Positions 53,570 through 62,908 of a stretch of 64,000 bases of DNA are shown piece after piece. Source of the stretch: Maribacter algarum (ex Zhang et al. 2020) (GTDB taxonomy: Bacteria; Bacteroidota; Bacteroidia; Flavobacteriales; Flavobacteriaceae); the NCBI RefSeq assembly GCF_005885635.1, contig NZ_VATY01000002.1, positions 930,001 through 994,000 on the forward strand, written 5' to 3'. The notes beneath the pieces are model-generated. The model saw only the letters and a program-made list of their open reading frames with translations, had not been told where the DNA came from and searched no databases. A program made the translations under genes and the position numbers. Positions within the stretch are counted from its first letter, which is position 1. Every line of letters begins with the position of its first letter.

Positions 53570-54982
53570 TTAGTTTCCTTTTACTTTAGCAATTTGAGCC
53601 ATAATTTCTGCTTCGGAAACCAATCTTCCATTCGCATAAGCTTTCGCATGCATTTGACAAATACCTCGACGAATCGGCGACATTAAATCCAATTTAAATA
53701 TTAGAGTATCTCCAGGAACCACCTGTTGCTTGTATCGAACATTATCAATTTTAAGCAAATACGTCAAATAATTTTCTGGATCAGGAACCGTACTCAACAC
53801 CAAAATACCACCCGTTTGCGCCATGGCTTCCAATTGTAAAACACCAGGCATAACCGGTGCCCCAGGAAAGTGCCCAACGAAAAAGGGTTCGTTCATGGTC
53901 ACGTTTTTCATGCCGATTACATGTGACTCGGATAACTCAAGTATTTTGTCAACCAACAAAAATGGCGGTCTATGGGGCAACATTTCCATTATTTGCGTGA
54001 CATCCATCAATGGGGGTTTATGCAAATCCACCAAAGGAACATTGTTTCGTTTCTCTGTCTTTATGATTTTCGAAAGCTTTTTTGCAAATTGTGTGTTTAC
54101 AAAATGTCCCGGTTTATTTGCAATTACTTTCCCTCGAATTCTTGTTCCCGCTAAAGCTAAATCACCAATAACATCTAATAATTTATGCCTCGCGGCCTCA
54201 TTGGGTTGATGAAGGGTTAGGTTATCGAGTATTCCATTCGGTTTTACAGAAAGCTTTTCCTTGTCAAAAGCTTTCTCCAGCTTTTTCATGGTATCTGGCG
54301 ATATTTCTTTATCCACATAAACAATAGCATTGTTTAAATCACCCCCTTTGATAAGGCCATGCTCTAAAAGCGCTTCCAGTTCATGTAAAAAACTGAAGGT
54401 ACGGGCATCGGCAATCTCTGTTTTGAATTCAGATAGATTTTCCAAAGTGGCATTTTGCGTGCCTAGAACTTTAGTTCCGAAGTCAACCATGGTTGTTACC
54501 TGATATGTATCAGAAGGGATAACGGTAATCTCACTCCCAGTAGAATCGTCCTTATATGATATCACATCTTTGACCACATATTCTTGGCGATCCGCATCTT
54601 GCTCCTGCACCCCAACAATTTCAAGGGCCTCAACGAAATATTTGGAGGAACCATCCATAATTGGTGGTTCTGGTGCATCAAGTTCAATTAGGATATTGTC
54701 TATTTCCATTCCGACCAAAGCCGCCAAAACATGCTCTGAGGTTTGAATTTTAACGCCATGCTTTTCTAGGTTTGTACCGCGTTGAGTATTTACAACGTAG
54801 TTTGCATCGGCTTCTATGATTGGTTCACCTTCCAAATCCACTCTTTTAAAAGCGTAACCGTGATTCTCTGGAGCGGGAACGAATTTCATAGTTACATTTT
54901 CTCCAGTATGTAGTCCAACTCCCTTTAGAATAACCTCTTTGGCAATTGTTCTTTGTTTGTTACTTGTCGTTATCACCGTCAT
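53570..54982 (-). CDS. lpxC/fabZ: fused UDP-3-O-acyl-GlcNAc deacetylase / 3-hydroxyacyl-ACP dehydratase
   Basis: Fusion of 470 residues, a hallmark of Bacteroidota. LpxC (about 1-305) carries the zinc site: His in TSEHVLAALVG and HKLLDVIGD, and a catalytic His in KPGHFVNTQ. FabZ (about 320-470) carries the His in LPHRPPFLLVDKI and Glu in PGVLQLEAMAQTGG. It links lipid A commitment with fatty-acid elongation. Starts inside lpxD by 23 bases. Confidence 0.97.
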   Translation of the reverse strand: MTVITTSNKQRTIAKEVILKGVGLHTGENVTMKFVPAPENHGYAFKRVDLEGEPIIEADANYVVNTQRGTNLEKHGVKIQTSEHVLAALVGMEIDNILIELDAPEPPIMDGSSKYFVEALEIVGVQEQDADRQEYVVKDVISYKDDSTGSEITVIPSDTYQVTTMVDFGTKVLGTQNATLENLSEFKTEIADARTFSFLHELEALLEHGLIKGGDLNNAIVYVDKEISPDTMKKLEKAFDKEKLSVKPNGILDNLTLHQPNEAARHKLLDVIGDLALAGTRIRGKVIANKPGHFVNTQFAKKLSKIIKTEKRNNVPLVDLHKPPLMDVTQIMEMLPHRPPFLLVDKILELSESHVIGMKNVTMNEPFFVGHFPGAPVMPGVLQLEAMAQTGGILVLSTVPDPENYLTYLLKIDNVRYKQQVVPGDTLIFKLDLMSPIRRGICQMHAKAYANGRLVSEAEIMAQIAKVKGN

Positions 54983-56003
54983 TTACTTTTTTATCCAGTT
55001 CATTAATTTGGTTTACAATTTTGGGGAAATTCTTAAAGTGAACGTATGACTTATTAAAGTCCCCATAATTCCATGCGGGGGTACCTTGTAATATTTCACC
55101 ATCTTTTACACTTCGACTTATACCTGATTGAGCTTGTATACGAACATCATCACCAATGGTAATATGGCCAACAATGCCTACCTGACCTCCAATCATGCAG
55201 CGTTTTCCAATTTTGGTTGACCCTGCAACACCGGTTTGCGCAGCAATTACAGTATGCTCACCAATCTCAACATTATGAGCAATTTGTATTTGATTGTCAA
55301 GCTTGACTCCTCTTCTTAAAATAGTCGAACCCATGGTAGCCCTATCAATAGTAGTACCTGCGCCGACATCCACATCATCCTCTAAAATCACATTGCCAGT
55401 TTGGGGAATCTTACTGAACGTACCATTCTTACTTGGGGCGAATCCAAAACCATCCGAACCGATAATGGCACCACTTTGTATGACACAGTTTTTACCGATT
55501 ATGGTTTCTGAATAGACCTTTGCTCCCGCAAAAACAATAACATTATCATCTAGCGTAACGTTGTCACCAACATATGCGTTTGGATATATCTTCACATTTT
55601 TTCCCATCTTCACATTCTCACCAACATAAGAAAAAGCTCCTAAGTATAAACCCTCTTCATAGGAAGCACTTTCTGAAATATAAACGGGATTCTCTATACC
55701 CGTTTTCGTATTCTTAACTTGATTGTAGTATTCCAACAATTTGGAAAATGATTCATAAGCGTCCTCGACTTTAATCAAGGTAGTCGCCAAATTCTGCTCA
55801 GGGGTAAAATCTTTGTTTACAATGGTAATCGAAGCTTTTGTAGTGTAGATATAGGGCGTGTATTTCGGATTCGATAAGAAAGTCAACGAACCCTTCTCGC
55901 CTTCCTCGATTTTGGCTAGTTTATGAACGGCTATCTCAGGATTTCCTTCTACTTCTCCCTCTAATATACCCGCAATCTGACTTGCTGTAAAAACCATGAA
56001 CAC
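54960..56003 (-). CDS. lpxD: UDP-3-O-(3-hydroxyacyl)glucosamine N-acyltransferase
   Basis: Lipid A synthesis, third step, 347 residues. N-terminal uridine-binding domain (about 1-100, KGSLTFLSNPKY), hexapeptide beta-helix (about 105-310) with catalytic His in LDNQIQIAHNVEIGEH, and a C-terminal helix. Standard length. First lipid A gene after the HD phosphohydrolase gene. Confidence 0.96.
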   Translation of the reverse strand: MFMVFTASQIAGILEGEVEGNPEIAVHKLAKIEEGEKGSLTFLSNPKYTPYIYTTKASITIVNKDFTPEQNLATTLIKVEDAYESFSKLLEYYNQVKNTKTGIENPVYISESASYEEGLYLGAFSYVGENVKMGKNVKIYPNAYVGDNVTLDDNVIVFAGAKVYSETIIGKNCVIQSGAIIGSDGFGFAPSKNGTFSKIPQTGNVILEDDVDVGAGTTIDRATMGSTILRRGVKLDNQIQIAHNVEIGEHTVIAAQTGVAGSTKIGKRCMIGGQVGIVGHITIGDDVRIQAQSGISRSVKDGEILQGTPAWNYGDFNKSYVHFKNFPKIVNQINELDKKVNDGDNDK

Positions 56004-56020
56004 AAAAGTAAGAAAAATAG

Positions 56021-57271
56021 TTAGAGGCTGTTTGGATTTTTATTATCGGAATATTTGGGGAAACACATATAGTACTTGGTAACCGTTTTAGAGAGCGTCT
56101 TTAAGTTAAGGTGATCAGATGCCTTGGCCACGTCGGTAACCTTACCATTCTTTCGTAAGATATTGATATTCTGCTTATCAGAGTTGTAAGCGCGATTTTC
56201 AATATTACCTTTAAACACAAAATACCCCGCTTCTTCATCGGACAATTTGTATTCTAATTTTATTCGGTTCAAATGTTTCTCAAATAGGTCTTCTGAAATT
56301 GGTTTGTTCTTCAATTTAATTTTAAGTAGTTGCCTATTGATAACCATTTGACAAAGTTTAGAAAGCACAAAATCGTCATGGTCTTGCCACAGCTTTATAG
56401 CAGAAAGAATATCGACATCATCCAATTTTGAAAATTTATCCAAAACGGCAACCTCGAAATTCGCCTCTCCGATTTTATGGGTCATGAAAAATAGCAAAGC
56501 CTCACTGCAGCTCACTTGAACGCCTTTTTTCAAGAGTTGCTTAGCTCTTTTTAGTATTCGAATCAGTAACTGTTCTGCTACTATACCTGCTTTGTGCAAG
56601 TATACCTGCCAATACATAAAGCGTCGGGCCATAAGGAACTTTTCGACGGAGTATGTCCCCTTCTCCTCTACCATTAACTCTCCATCAACAACGGTTAGCA
56701 TGGTGAGCAAACGCTCAGAGTTGATATTTCCTTCCGCTACTCCGGTATAAAAACTATCTCGCTTGAGATAATCCATTCGGTCCATGTCCAATTGACTAGA
56801 AACCAATTGATTCAAAAATTTCTTGTGATGTCTTCCTTCGAAAATTTCAATGGCGAGCGTTAAACTTCCGTTAAACCTTCGATTGAGTTCCTGCATAAAT
56901 AACAAGGAAATATGTTCATGGTGAACGCCTTCTACAATACTATTTTCCATGGCATGGGAAAACGGACCATGCCCGATATCGTGCAATAAAATTGCGCACA
57001 GTAAACCCTCCTCCTCTTCTTTCGAAATTTCAACATCCTTAAAACGAAGTACTTGTATGGCCTGCTGCATTAAATACATACTGCCCAAGGCATGGTGAAA
57101 TCTGGTATGGTGTGCTCCGGGATAAACCAAATAGGAAAGTCCCATTTGCGAGATTCTCCGCAACCTTTGAAAATACGGATGGGCGATAAGGTCAAAAATC
57201 AGCGTATTGGGAATTCGAATAAATCCGTAAATTGGATCATTGAAAATTTTAAGCTTGTTCGATTCTGTCAA
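56021..57271 (-). CDS. HD-domain phosphohydrolase (dNTPase-like)
   Basis: Protein of 416 residues. The HD metal site is made by HTRFHHALGS (about 55-64), HD at 97-98 in LLHDIGHG, and H106; a further Asp is in QLDMDRMDYLKRDS. The length and the MDRMDYL motif fit the SAMHD1/dGTPase-like group of HD hydrolases, so a dNTP or related nucleotide is likely the substrate. The start overlaps nothing; divergent from porX. Confidence 0.88.
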   Translation of the reverse strand: MTESNKLKIFNDPIYGFIRIPNTLIFDLIAHPYFQRLRRISQMGLSYLVYPGAHHTRFHHALGSMYLMQQAIQVLRFKDVEISKEEEEGLLCAILLHDIGHGPFSHAMENSIVEGVHHEHISLLFMQELNRRFNGSLTLAIEIFEGRHHKKFLNQLVSSQLDMDRMDYLKRDSFYTGVAEGNINSERLLTMLTVVDGELMVEEKGTYSVEKFLMARRFMYWQVYLHKAGIVAEQLLIRILKRAKQLLKKGVQVSCSEALLFFMTHKIGEANFEVAVLDKFSKLDDVDILSAIKLWQDHDDFVLSKLCQMVINRQLLKIKLKNKPISEDLFEKHLNRIKLEYKLSDEEAGYFVFKGNIENRAYNSDKQNINILRKNGKVTDVAKASDHLNLKTLSKTVTKYYMCFPKYSDNKNPNSL

Positions 57272-57290
57272 AATAAATTGATTAACGAAT

Positions 57291-57298
57291 CAAAGTTA
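57291..57298 (-). promoter_or_regulatory. TAnnTTTG -7 box before the HD gene
   Basis: The minus strand reads TAACTTTG, a perfect consensus match, about 20 bases before the ATG at 57271. No TTG at -33 spacing. Partial support only. Confidence 0.4.
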
Positions 57299-57389
57299 TA
57301 CAAATGAAACGATATCTTGGCATGCTTCATGAGGTCTTAGACATATCGAAATTGATGCAATTTTAAACTTGAAATACCAATTCTACTAA

Positions 57390-58934
57390 ATGAATAAAAT
57401 AACAATTCTCTGGGCGGACGATGAGATTGATCTTTTAAAGCCACATATTCTTTTTTTAGAAGGAAAAAACTATAATGTAATTACCTGCAAAAGTGGACAG
57501 GAGGCTCTTGAAGCAATGGCGGAGTCTCAGGTGGACATCGTTTTCTTAGATGAAAATATGCCGGGTATTTCAGGACTTGAGACCTTGAATGAAATCAAGG
57601 TACTGAACTCTTCGCTTCCGGTTGTTATGATTACGAAAAGTGAGGAAGAATTTATTATGGAAGAAGCCATAGGCTCAAAGATTGCCGACTATTTAATTAA
57701 ACCAGTAAATCCGAATCAAATACTTTTATCGTTAAAAAAGAACTTAGACCATTCCCGTCTCGTTTCTGAAAAAACAACTTCAAATTACCAGCAAGAGTTC
57801 CGCAAGATTGCCATGGATTTATCGATGGTCAATAGTTATGAGGAATGGATTGAACTCTACAAAAAGTTGATTTATTGGGAAATGCGTCTTGAAGATATTG
57901 AGGACACGGGAATGTTTGAAATATTAGAATCTCAAAAAGTAGAAGCCAACAATCAATTCGGAAAGTTCGTAGAAAACAATTACCAAGACTGGTTCTCTGA
58001 CCCTACTGGTCCAGTCATGTCGCATACACTTTTCAAGGAATGGATCCAGCCTGAAATTAAAAACACTCCTACCCTTTTAGTGGTTGTCGATAATCTTCGC
58101 TATGACCAGTGGTATGCTTTTGAGGAAACTGTGAATTCATTTTACAAGAAGACCAAAGAAGAATCGTATTTGAGTATACTCCCCACAGCAACACAATATG
58201 CGCGAAATGCCATATTCTCAGGGTTGACACCTTTGGATATGGAAAAAAAACATCCGGAATGGTGGAAGAATGATACAGATGAAGGTGGAAAAAATTTGTA
58301 CGAGGACAAATTCCTTGGTGCCCAGATTAGTCGCTTGGGATTGGATATAAAATGGGAATATCATAAAATAACCAGTCTTAAAGGTGGGAAACATTTATCG
58401 CAAAACTTTAGATCTCAAAAGGATAATGACCTGACGGTAATCGTGTATAACTTTGTAGATATGCTATCACACTCCAAAACCGAAATGGAGGTAATAAAGG
58501 AGTTGGCGTCAAACGATAAAGCCTATCGTTCACTTACCCAAAGTTGGTTTAAGAATTCCCCTTTATTGGAAATTATTCAACAAGCCCAAGACATGGATAT
58601 GAAGTTAATTATTACTACGGATCACGGTACCATTAATGTGAAGCAGCCTTCAAAGTTAATAGGTGATAAAGACACCAGTCTTAACCTCCGTTATAAAACG
58701 GGCAGAAGCCTTACCTATGAGGAGAAAGATGTATTGGCCGCCCAGGACCCAAGAAGTATTCATTTGCCCAGTATAAATATGAGTAGTTCGTTTGTGTTCG
58801 CTAAAAACGATTTGTTTTTTGCCTATCCAAATAATTACAATCACTATGTTAGTTACTATCGGAATACTTACCAACACGGTGGAGTCTCACTAGAAGAGAT
58901 GATTATTCCTTTTGTGGTTCTGACACCTAGATAA
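57390..58934 (+). CDS. porX: PorX: response regulator with PglZ domain, type IX secretion
   Basis: Protein of 514 residues. Receiver domain about 1-120 with D10-D11 and phospho-acceptor D54 (FLDENMPG). A three-helix middle part, then an alkaline-phosphatase-like PglZ domain (about 230-510): VVVDNLRYDQW, PTATQYARNAIFSG with the catalytic Thr, NFVDMLSHSK, ITTDHGTI and YRNTYQHGG as zinc ligands. PorX is established as the regulator of type IX secretion with kinase PorY, and its PglZ domain hydrolyses phosphodiesters. The PorY gene is not here, as usual. Confidence 0.94.
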   Translation: MNKITILWADDEIDLLKPHILFLEGKNYNVITCKSGQEALEAMAESQVDIVFLDENMPGISGLETLNEIKVLNSSLPVVMITKSEEEFIMEEAIGSKIADYLIKPVNPNQILLSLKKNLDHSRLVSEKTTSNYQQEFRKIAMDLSMVNSYEEWIELYKKLIYWEMRLEDIEDTGMFEILESQKVEANNQFGKFVENNYQDWFSDPTGPVMSHTLFKEWIQPEIKNTPTLLVVVDNLRYDQWYAFEETVNSFYKKTKEESYLSILPTATQYARNAIFSGLTPLDMEKKHPEWWKNDTDEGGKNLYEDKFLGAQISRLGLDIKWEYHKITSLKGGKHLSQNFRSQKDNDLTVIVYNFVDMLSHSKTEMEVIKELASNDKAYRSLTQSWFKNSPLLEIIQQAQDMDMKLIITTDHGTINVKQPSKLIGDKDTSLNLRYKTGRSLTYEEKDVLAAQDPRSIHLPSINMSSSFVFAKNDLFFAYPNNYNHYVSYYRNTYQHGGVSLEEMIIPFVVLTPR

Positions 58935-58955
58935 AGTCAATAAAAAGTTGTAAAA

Positions 58956-59651
58956 ATGAAATTCGGATTATTTTATTTTCTCAGTATCCTTCCATTCATT
59001 TCTTTGGCGCAACAAGAAGTGCTGGAGGTTAGAGGTAGCGTTATTGAAATTGGCATTTTGGTGGATGGTCTGAACGACTCAAAATATGCCAATGCAGATG
59101 GCTCGCCTTATTTGAATTCGGAATTTATTCCTGCGAAAGTAAATGATATCAAAAAAACTCAGTTTATTCGATATAATGTTGTAGATCAGATTTTTGAGGT
59201 TCAAATCAAAACAAACAAGGTCGTAATGCTCGACTTAAAAAACGATTTTAGCATTCAACTTTTGGACGGCTCCGATAAAAAGTATCGTACGGCTATGTAT
59301 TCTATTGACGGCAAAAGAATTAAGTCCTTTTTTGAAGTTGTCAAGAAAAGTGAAAACTTCATACTGTATAAACAAGAGCGAAAAAAGTATCTCAAGGCCC
59401 AAAAAGCGGAAGGGTATCAAGATAAGTTACCCGAACGATTTGTTGACGAAGCCCCAACATTTTATATTTCAAATTTTAAATCTGATTCACCTACTCTTTT
59501 GGAACTTCCAAATAAAAAGAAAAAGTTTGTTGCTTTTTTTGAACAACAAAGAAAGGCGGTTGAAAAATTTATGAAACAGGAAAAACTAGGAATTAAAGAG
59601 CCTAATGACTTAGTACGTATCATGGATTTTGTTTTCTCCATAACCCAATAA
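58956..59651 (+). CDS. hypothetical exported protein
   Basis: Protein of 231 residues with a signal peptide (about 1-18, LPFISLAQ). The mature region begins with VRGSVIEIGILVDGLNDSKYA-like sequence and SPYLNSEFIPAKVND, a pattern I associate with Flavobacteriaceae hypothetical proteins. Strand-rich with Lys-rich helices in the C-terminal third. 21 bases after porX and 21 bases before tsaE, so they may share a transcript. Role unknown. Confidence 0.72.
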   Translation: MKFGLFYFLSILPFISLAQQEVLEVRGSVIEIGILVDGLNDSKYANADGSPYLNSEFIPAKVNDIKKTQFIRYNVVDQIFEVQIKTNKVVMLDLKNDFSIQLLDGSDKKYRTAMYSIDGKRIKSFFEVVKKSENFILYKQERKKYLKAQKAEGYQDKLPERFVDEAPTFYISNFKSDSPTLLELPNKKKKFVAFFEQQRKAVEKFMKQEKLGIKEPNDLVRIMDFVFSITQ

Positions 59652-59672
59652 CCTGAATACTTCAATAGATAA

Positions 59673-60080
59673 ATGCCAATTACCTATCAACAAAATCAAA
59701 TCACGGAAATAGCAAAAAAAGTACTTAGAGCTGCTCCGTCAAAAACCCTCTGCTTTTATGGCGAAATGGGCGCCGGCAAAACAACTTTAATCAAAACCTT
59801 AGTAAATGAACTCGGTGGAGCAGATGAAGCCAGTAGTCCCACTTTTGGTATTGTAAATGAATATCATACAAACGAAGGAGCTATCTTAGGGTACCATTTC
59901 GATTTTTATCGTCTTGAGGACGAAACAGAGGCTCTTGACTTGGGTTTTGAAGATTATCTAAATCAAGATGTTTGGATTTTTATCGAATGGCCCGAAAAAA
60001 TCAAATCTTTTTTACCTGAAGATGCCTTTGATATTCATATTGAAATAAAAGATTTTGAAACGCGAGAAATTTCATTTTAA
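59673..60080 (+). CDS. tsaE: tRNA threonylcarbamoyladenosine biosynthesis ATPase
   Basis: Small ATPase of 135 residues, needed with TsaB and TsaD to make t6A in tRNA. Walker A GEMGAGKT (30-37), switch SPTFGIVNEY, HFDFYRL with catalytic Asp, and IEWPEK. Standard length. Confidence 0.95.
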   Translation: MPITYQQNQITEIAKKVLRAAPSKTLCFYGEMGAGKTTLIKTLVNELGGADEASSPTFGIVNEYHTNEGAILGYHFDFYRLEDETEALDLGFEDYLNQDVWIFIEWPEKIKSFLPEDAFDIHIEIKDFETREISF

Positions 60081-60338
60081 ATCTTCTTTTCATCATTCGA
60101 TTGAACACTGCAATTAAGACCCTATTCTTTCCATTTTAATTTTTATCAAAAGTCTTACCGGTTTTCGTATCGTTTTTTGTCAAATTTTATTGTGCAGATA
60201 ATTTTAAAACAGCAAAATATTCGACGAAATACCAAAAAATAACGGTCAACAACATGATTTTAACATTTTTTGTTAAATTAATTAACAGGTATTACCTACA
60301 TTTGTTGTGATAATTAGTCCTATTCTAACTAAAACTTA
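60081..60338 (+). promoter_or_regulatory. intergenic region with promoter of the small lipoprotein gene
   Basis: TTG at 60270-60272, 24-base spacer and TACATTTG at 60297-60304, a perfect -7 box about 35 bases before the small lipoprotein ATG. The rest (60081-60260) is AT-rich and shows no gene. Confidence 0.6.
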
Positions 60339-60485
60339 ATGAAAATGAAAGCAAAAAGATTTATTTTTGGCCTTTTGGCATGTGTAACTTTATTAGCTGT
60401 TTCTTGTGAACCAAACAACACCGCAGAAGAAGATGATTTGTATGAAGTTGGCCTTGACAAAACGAAGTTTAATAAGAAAATTTAA
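60339..60485 (+). CDS. small lipoprotein (48 residues)
   Basis: ATG at 60339 to TAA at 60485. The peptide starts with a signal sequence and lipobox LAVSC (Cys23), followed by an acidic stretch (EPNNTAEEDDLYEVGLDK) and a basic end (FNKKI). It has a near-perfect promoter upstream and a strong terminator downstream, so it is a discrete, probably highly expressed unit. Similar small lipoproteins occur near tsaE and alanine dehydrogenase in this family as far as I recall. Function unknown. Confidence 0.8.
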   Translation: MKMKAKRFIFGLLACVTLLAVSCEPNNTAEEDDLYEVGLDKTKFNKKI

Positions 60486-60508
60486 ACTTTAAATACTGTA
60501 TTTAATCG

Positions 60509-60535
60509 AGGGACAATGCATATTGTCCCTTTTTT
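60509..60535 (+). terminator. intrinsic terminator of the small lipoprotein gene
   Basis: AGGGACAAT (60509-60517), loop GCAT, ATTGTCCCT (60522-60530), then TTTTT. Perfect 9-bp stem 24 bases after the stop. Confidence 0.9.
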
Positions 60536-60586
60536 AATACTTTTTTACAAGTTCTGTCGTTACCGAACTACATCCCGTTGAAATAA

Positions 60587-61240
60587 ATGATTGATAAAAG
60601 CAGAAACAAAAAGGCAAAAAGGAAGATATGGATTGAATCCACCTTAGTTTTTTTTGTAGCTATTTCTCCATTTATTTATAAAATCTATGATTACCTACCA
60701 GAAAATCCGGAAGCAACTATTTCTTTTCTGGGAATGACAATTGACAACAATGGATTTCCTGATGTATCTTTCTATGTGTGGTTTTTATTAAGCAAATTTA
60801 TTCCCTTATATCTATTGATATTCTGGTTCTTGACCTCAAAAAATTGGTGGTATCATATTATTTTGATACCCATAGCGATGTATGCTTTTCAATTGTTTGA
60901 AGTAATATTTGATGCTGATGATAATATAGACACAGAAAATATTTGGTGGCTTCTCCCTATATGCATGGTAGTAATTCCCTTTGTTTATTTTATTAGAATA
61001 AAACTTTATGATAGATACGTTCATGGAATTGACCTTGAAGCAATGGAGGCCGAATTGCATTCTCTAAAACAGAAGAGATTAAAGCAACAAAATGCAGAAG
61101 TTAAAAAAACAGACCTTCCAAAAGTAGAATATCGTTCCCTTTCCGAATGGTTAAATGAGGAATTATCAACTCAGAAACTTGCGCAACGTTTTAAAAAAAT
61201 AAAGAAAGGGCTAAAGGCTATAGCCTTTTTTAAATTTTAG
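60587..61240 (+). CDS. hypothetical membrane protein with cytoplasmic helical tail
   Basis: Protein of 217 residues. Helices at about 14-31, 62-82, 87-104 and 120-137, then a long basic cytoplasmic tail with a coiled-coil-like segment (EAMEAELHSLKQKRLKQQ) and an amphipathic end (AQRFKKIKKGLKAIAFFKF). No family recognised. Its own start ATG at 60587 follows the terminator by about 50 bases. Confidence 0.65.
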   Translation: MIDKSRNKKAKRKIWIESTLVFFVAISPFIYKIYDYLPENPEATISFLGMTIDNNGFPDVSFYVWFLLSKFIPLYLLIFWFLTSKNWWYHIILIPIAMYAFQLFEVIFDADDNIDTENIWWLLPICMVVIPFVYFIRIKLYDRYVHGIDLEAMEAELHSLKQKRLKQQNAEVKKTDLPKVEYRSLSEWLNEELSTQKLAQRFKKIKKGLKAIAFFKF

Positions 61241-61257
61241 ATTATCTACATCCTAAA

Positions 61258-61307
61258 TTTAAGTTTCACTTAAAAATTGTAATTTTGATTTAGGCGGTCT
61301 TTCCGCC
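61258..61307 (+). promoter_or_regulatory. alanine dehydrogenase promoter with palindromic operator and 5' stem-loop
   Basis: TTTAAGT-TTC-ACTTAAA (61258-61274) is a perfect 7-bp inverted repeat. TAATTTTG (61280-61287) is a perfect -7 box. GGCGG (61293-61297), loop TCTTT and CCGCC (61303-61307) form a stem where transcription should begin. The palindrome covers the -33 to spacer region, where a regulator would block or assist polymerase. No TTG is present at the expected distance. Confidence 0.55.
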
Positions 61308-61324
61308 GTGCACAATTACGACCC

Positions 61325-62524
61325 ATGAGCCAACCCTCCTCTCCTTTTAGCAAGCAACAATTACTACCACAAGAAGAAACCCTTGAAATTTTAAAACAAA
61401 AGGGGGAACTTTTTATTGGTGTTCCGAAGGAGAATCAATATCAAGAACAACGGGTTTGTTTGACTCCCGATGCAGTAAACGCGATAACGGCCAACGGGCA
61501 TCGCGTTCTGGTGGAATCAGGAGCCGGAGAAGGCGCTTTTTACTCCGACTTAGAATATACTGAAGCGGGTGCGGAAGTAACAAAAGATATAAAAAAGGTT
61601 TTTGGTTGTCCATTGATTTTAAAAGTGGAACCTCCTACCCTTGCCGAAATAGGGATGATTAATCCGCAAGCTGTGGTTATTTCTGCTTTGCAAATTAAAA
61701 CGGCTACAAAAAAATACTTCGAGGCTTTGGCCAAGAAAAGAATTACGGGTGTTGCCTTTGAATATATACGTGACGAGGATGGCAAGTACCCCGTAGTACG
61801 CTCCTTAAGTGAGATTGCCGGGATATCGTCTGTACTTATTGCTTCTGAAATTTTAGCAGCGACCAATGACGGCAACGGACTCATGTTCGGGAATATCAGT
61901 GGTGTTCCTCCCATCGAAGTAGTGATTATTGGTGCGGGAACAGTTGGTGAATTTGCAGCGCGTTCTGCCTTAGGGCTCGGAGCGAATATTCGCTTATTTG
62001 ACAACTCCATCACCAAACTAAGAAACATTCAAACGAGCTTGAAGCAAACAGTTTACACGTCTACAATTCAACCGAAGAACCTCAAAAAGGCATTACGACG
62101 ATGTGATGTCGCTATTGGTGCAACTCGTGGCAAAGACCGTTCGCCTGTAGTTGTTTCAAGCGGTATGGTAGAGACCATGAAGAAAGGTGCTGTGATTATT
62201 GATGTAAGTATCGATATGGGCGGTTGTTTTGAAACCAGTGAAATCACAACGCATGAAAAACCGACTACTGAAAAATTTGGTGTGATTCATTATGCAGTGC
62301 CGAACATTCCCTCAAGATACCCCAAAACAGCAACCATATCATTGAGCAATATTTTCACACCTTATCTCCTAAAATTAGGTGAAGACGGCGGACTCGAAAA
62401 TTCACTCCGTTTTGACAAAGGACTCCGAAACGGACTGTATATGTATCATGGAATTCTTACCAGCAAATCTGTAGGCGAATGGTTCGACCTTCAGTATAGT
62501 GATATCAACTTCCTTATCTTTTAA
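61325..62524 (+). CDS. ald: alanine dehydrogenase family protein
   Basis: Enzyme of 399 residues of the AlaDH/PNT family. N-terminal catalytic part (FIGVPKENQYQEQRVCLTPDAVNAI, with substrate-binding Arg and Lys) and Rossmann part with VVIIGAGTVGEFAA. The C-terminal region carries VIIDVSIDMGGCFETSEITTH. Produces pyruvate and ammonia from L-alanine with NAD. It is longer at the C terminus than classic Ald and closer to the Bacteroidota group. Could also be related to transhydrogenase alpha, but lacks its membrane part. Confidence 0.88.
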   Translation: MSQPSSPFSKQQLLPQEETLEILKQKGELFIGVPKENQYQEQRVCLTPDAVNAITANGHRVLVESGAGEGAFYSDLEYTEAGAEVTKDIKKVFGCPLILKVEPPTLAEIGMINPQAVVISALQIKTATKKYFEALAKKRITGVAFEYIRDEDGKYPVVRSLSEIAGISSVLIASEILAATNDGNGLMFGNISGVPPIEVVIIGAGTVGEFAARSALGLGANIRLFDNSITKLRNIQTSLKQTVYTSTIQPKNLKKALRRCDVAIGATRGKDRSPVVVSSGMVETMKKGAVIIDVSIDMGGCFETSEITTHEKPTTEKFGVIHYAVPNIPSRYPKTATISLSNIFTPYLLKLGEDGGLENSLRFDKGLRNGLYMYHGILTSKSVGEWFDLQYSDINFLIF

Positions 62525-62533
62525 TCAAGTTTT

Positions 62534-62908
62534 ATGTTCATCAAGCGCTTAGGCTATTTTATGGTGGGACTTTCCATCGGAATTGTATTTCTTACTTTTT
62601 TTCTTAAAAAGAAATCAGATGAAACAGGAGTTTCATTCTGCTATTTTCCGAATTGCAGGGTACTCAAAGATTTACGCTCAAAACCCATTGCCTATTCAGA
62701 CCGAATTTCAGAAATGTTGAAAAATCAAGAACTGGATACCCTCGTTATCAATACTTTTTTTACGGAAGGAGAAATTAATTTTAGCAGTAGTGATACCAAA
62801 TCGAAGCCCTGTAAAACCTATCTTATCGAAGGAGAGATAGATTTGGAACTCGTAACCATGGAAGTCAAAAATTGCCCGAATAAAGTAACCGTAATCGGTC
62901 TTCGTTAA
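62534..62908 (+). CDS. DUF4258-like membrane-anchored protein
   Basis: Protein of 124 residues. One N-terminal helix (about 8-24), then a small domain with CYFPNCRVLKDLRSKPIAYSD and CKTYLIEGEIDLELV that fits DUF4258. Three Cys (about 36, 41, 93) lie outside the membrane helix. Ten bases after ald, so likely cotranscribed. Ends with a 4-base overlap of the proline dehydrogenase stop on the other strand. Confidence 0.7.
   Translation: MFIKRLGYFMVGLSIGIVFLTFFLKKKSDETGVSFCYFPNCRVLKDLRSKPIAYSDRISEMLKNQELDTLVINTFFTEGEINFSSSDTKSKPCKTYLIEGEIDLELVTMEVKNCPNKVTVIGLR

Noticed and set aside
57390-58934. PorX as an ordinary chemotaxis-like single receiver protein
   Set aside because: The C-terminal PglZ motifs are complete and identify PorX.
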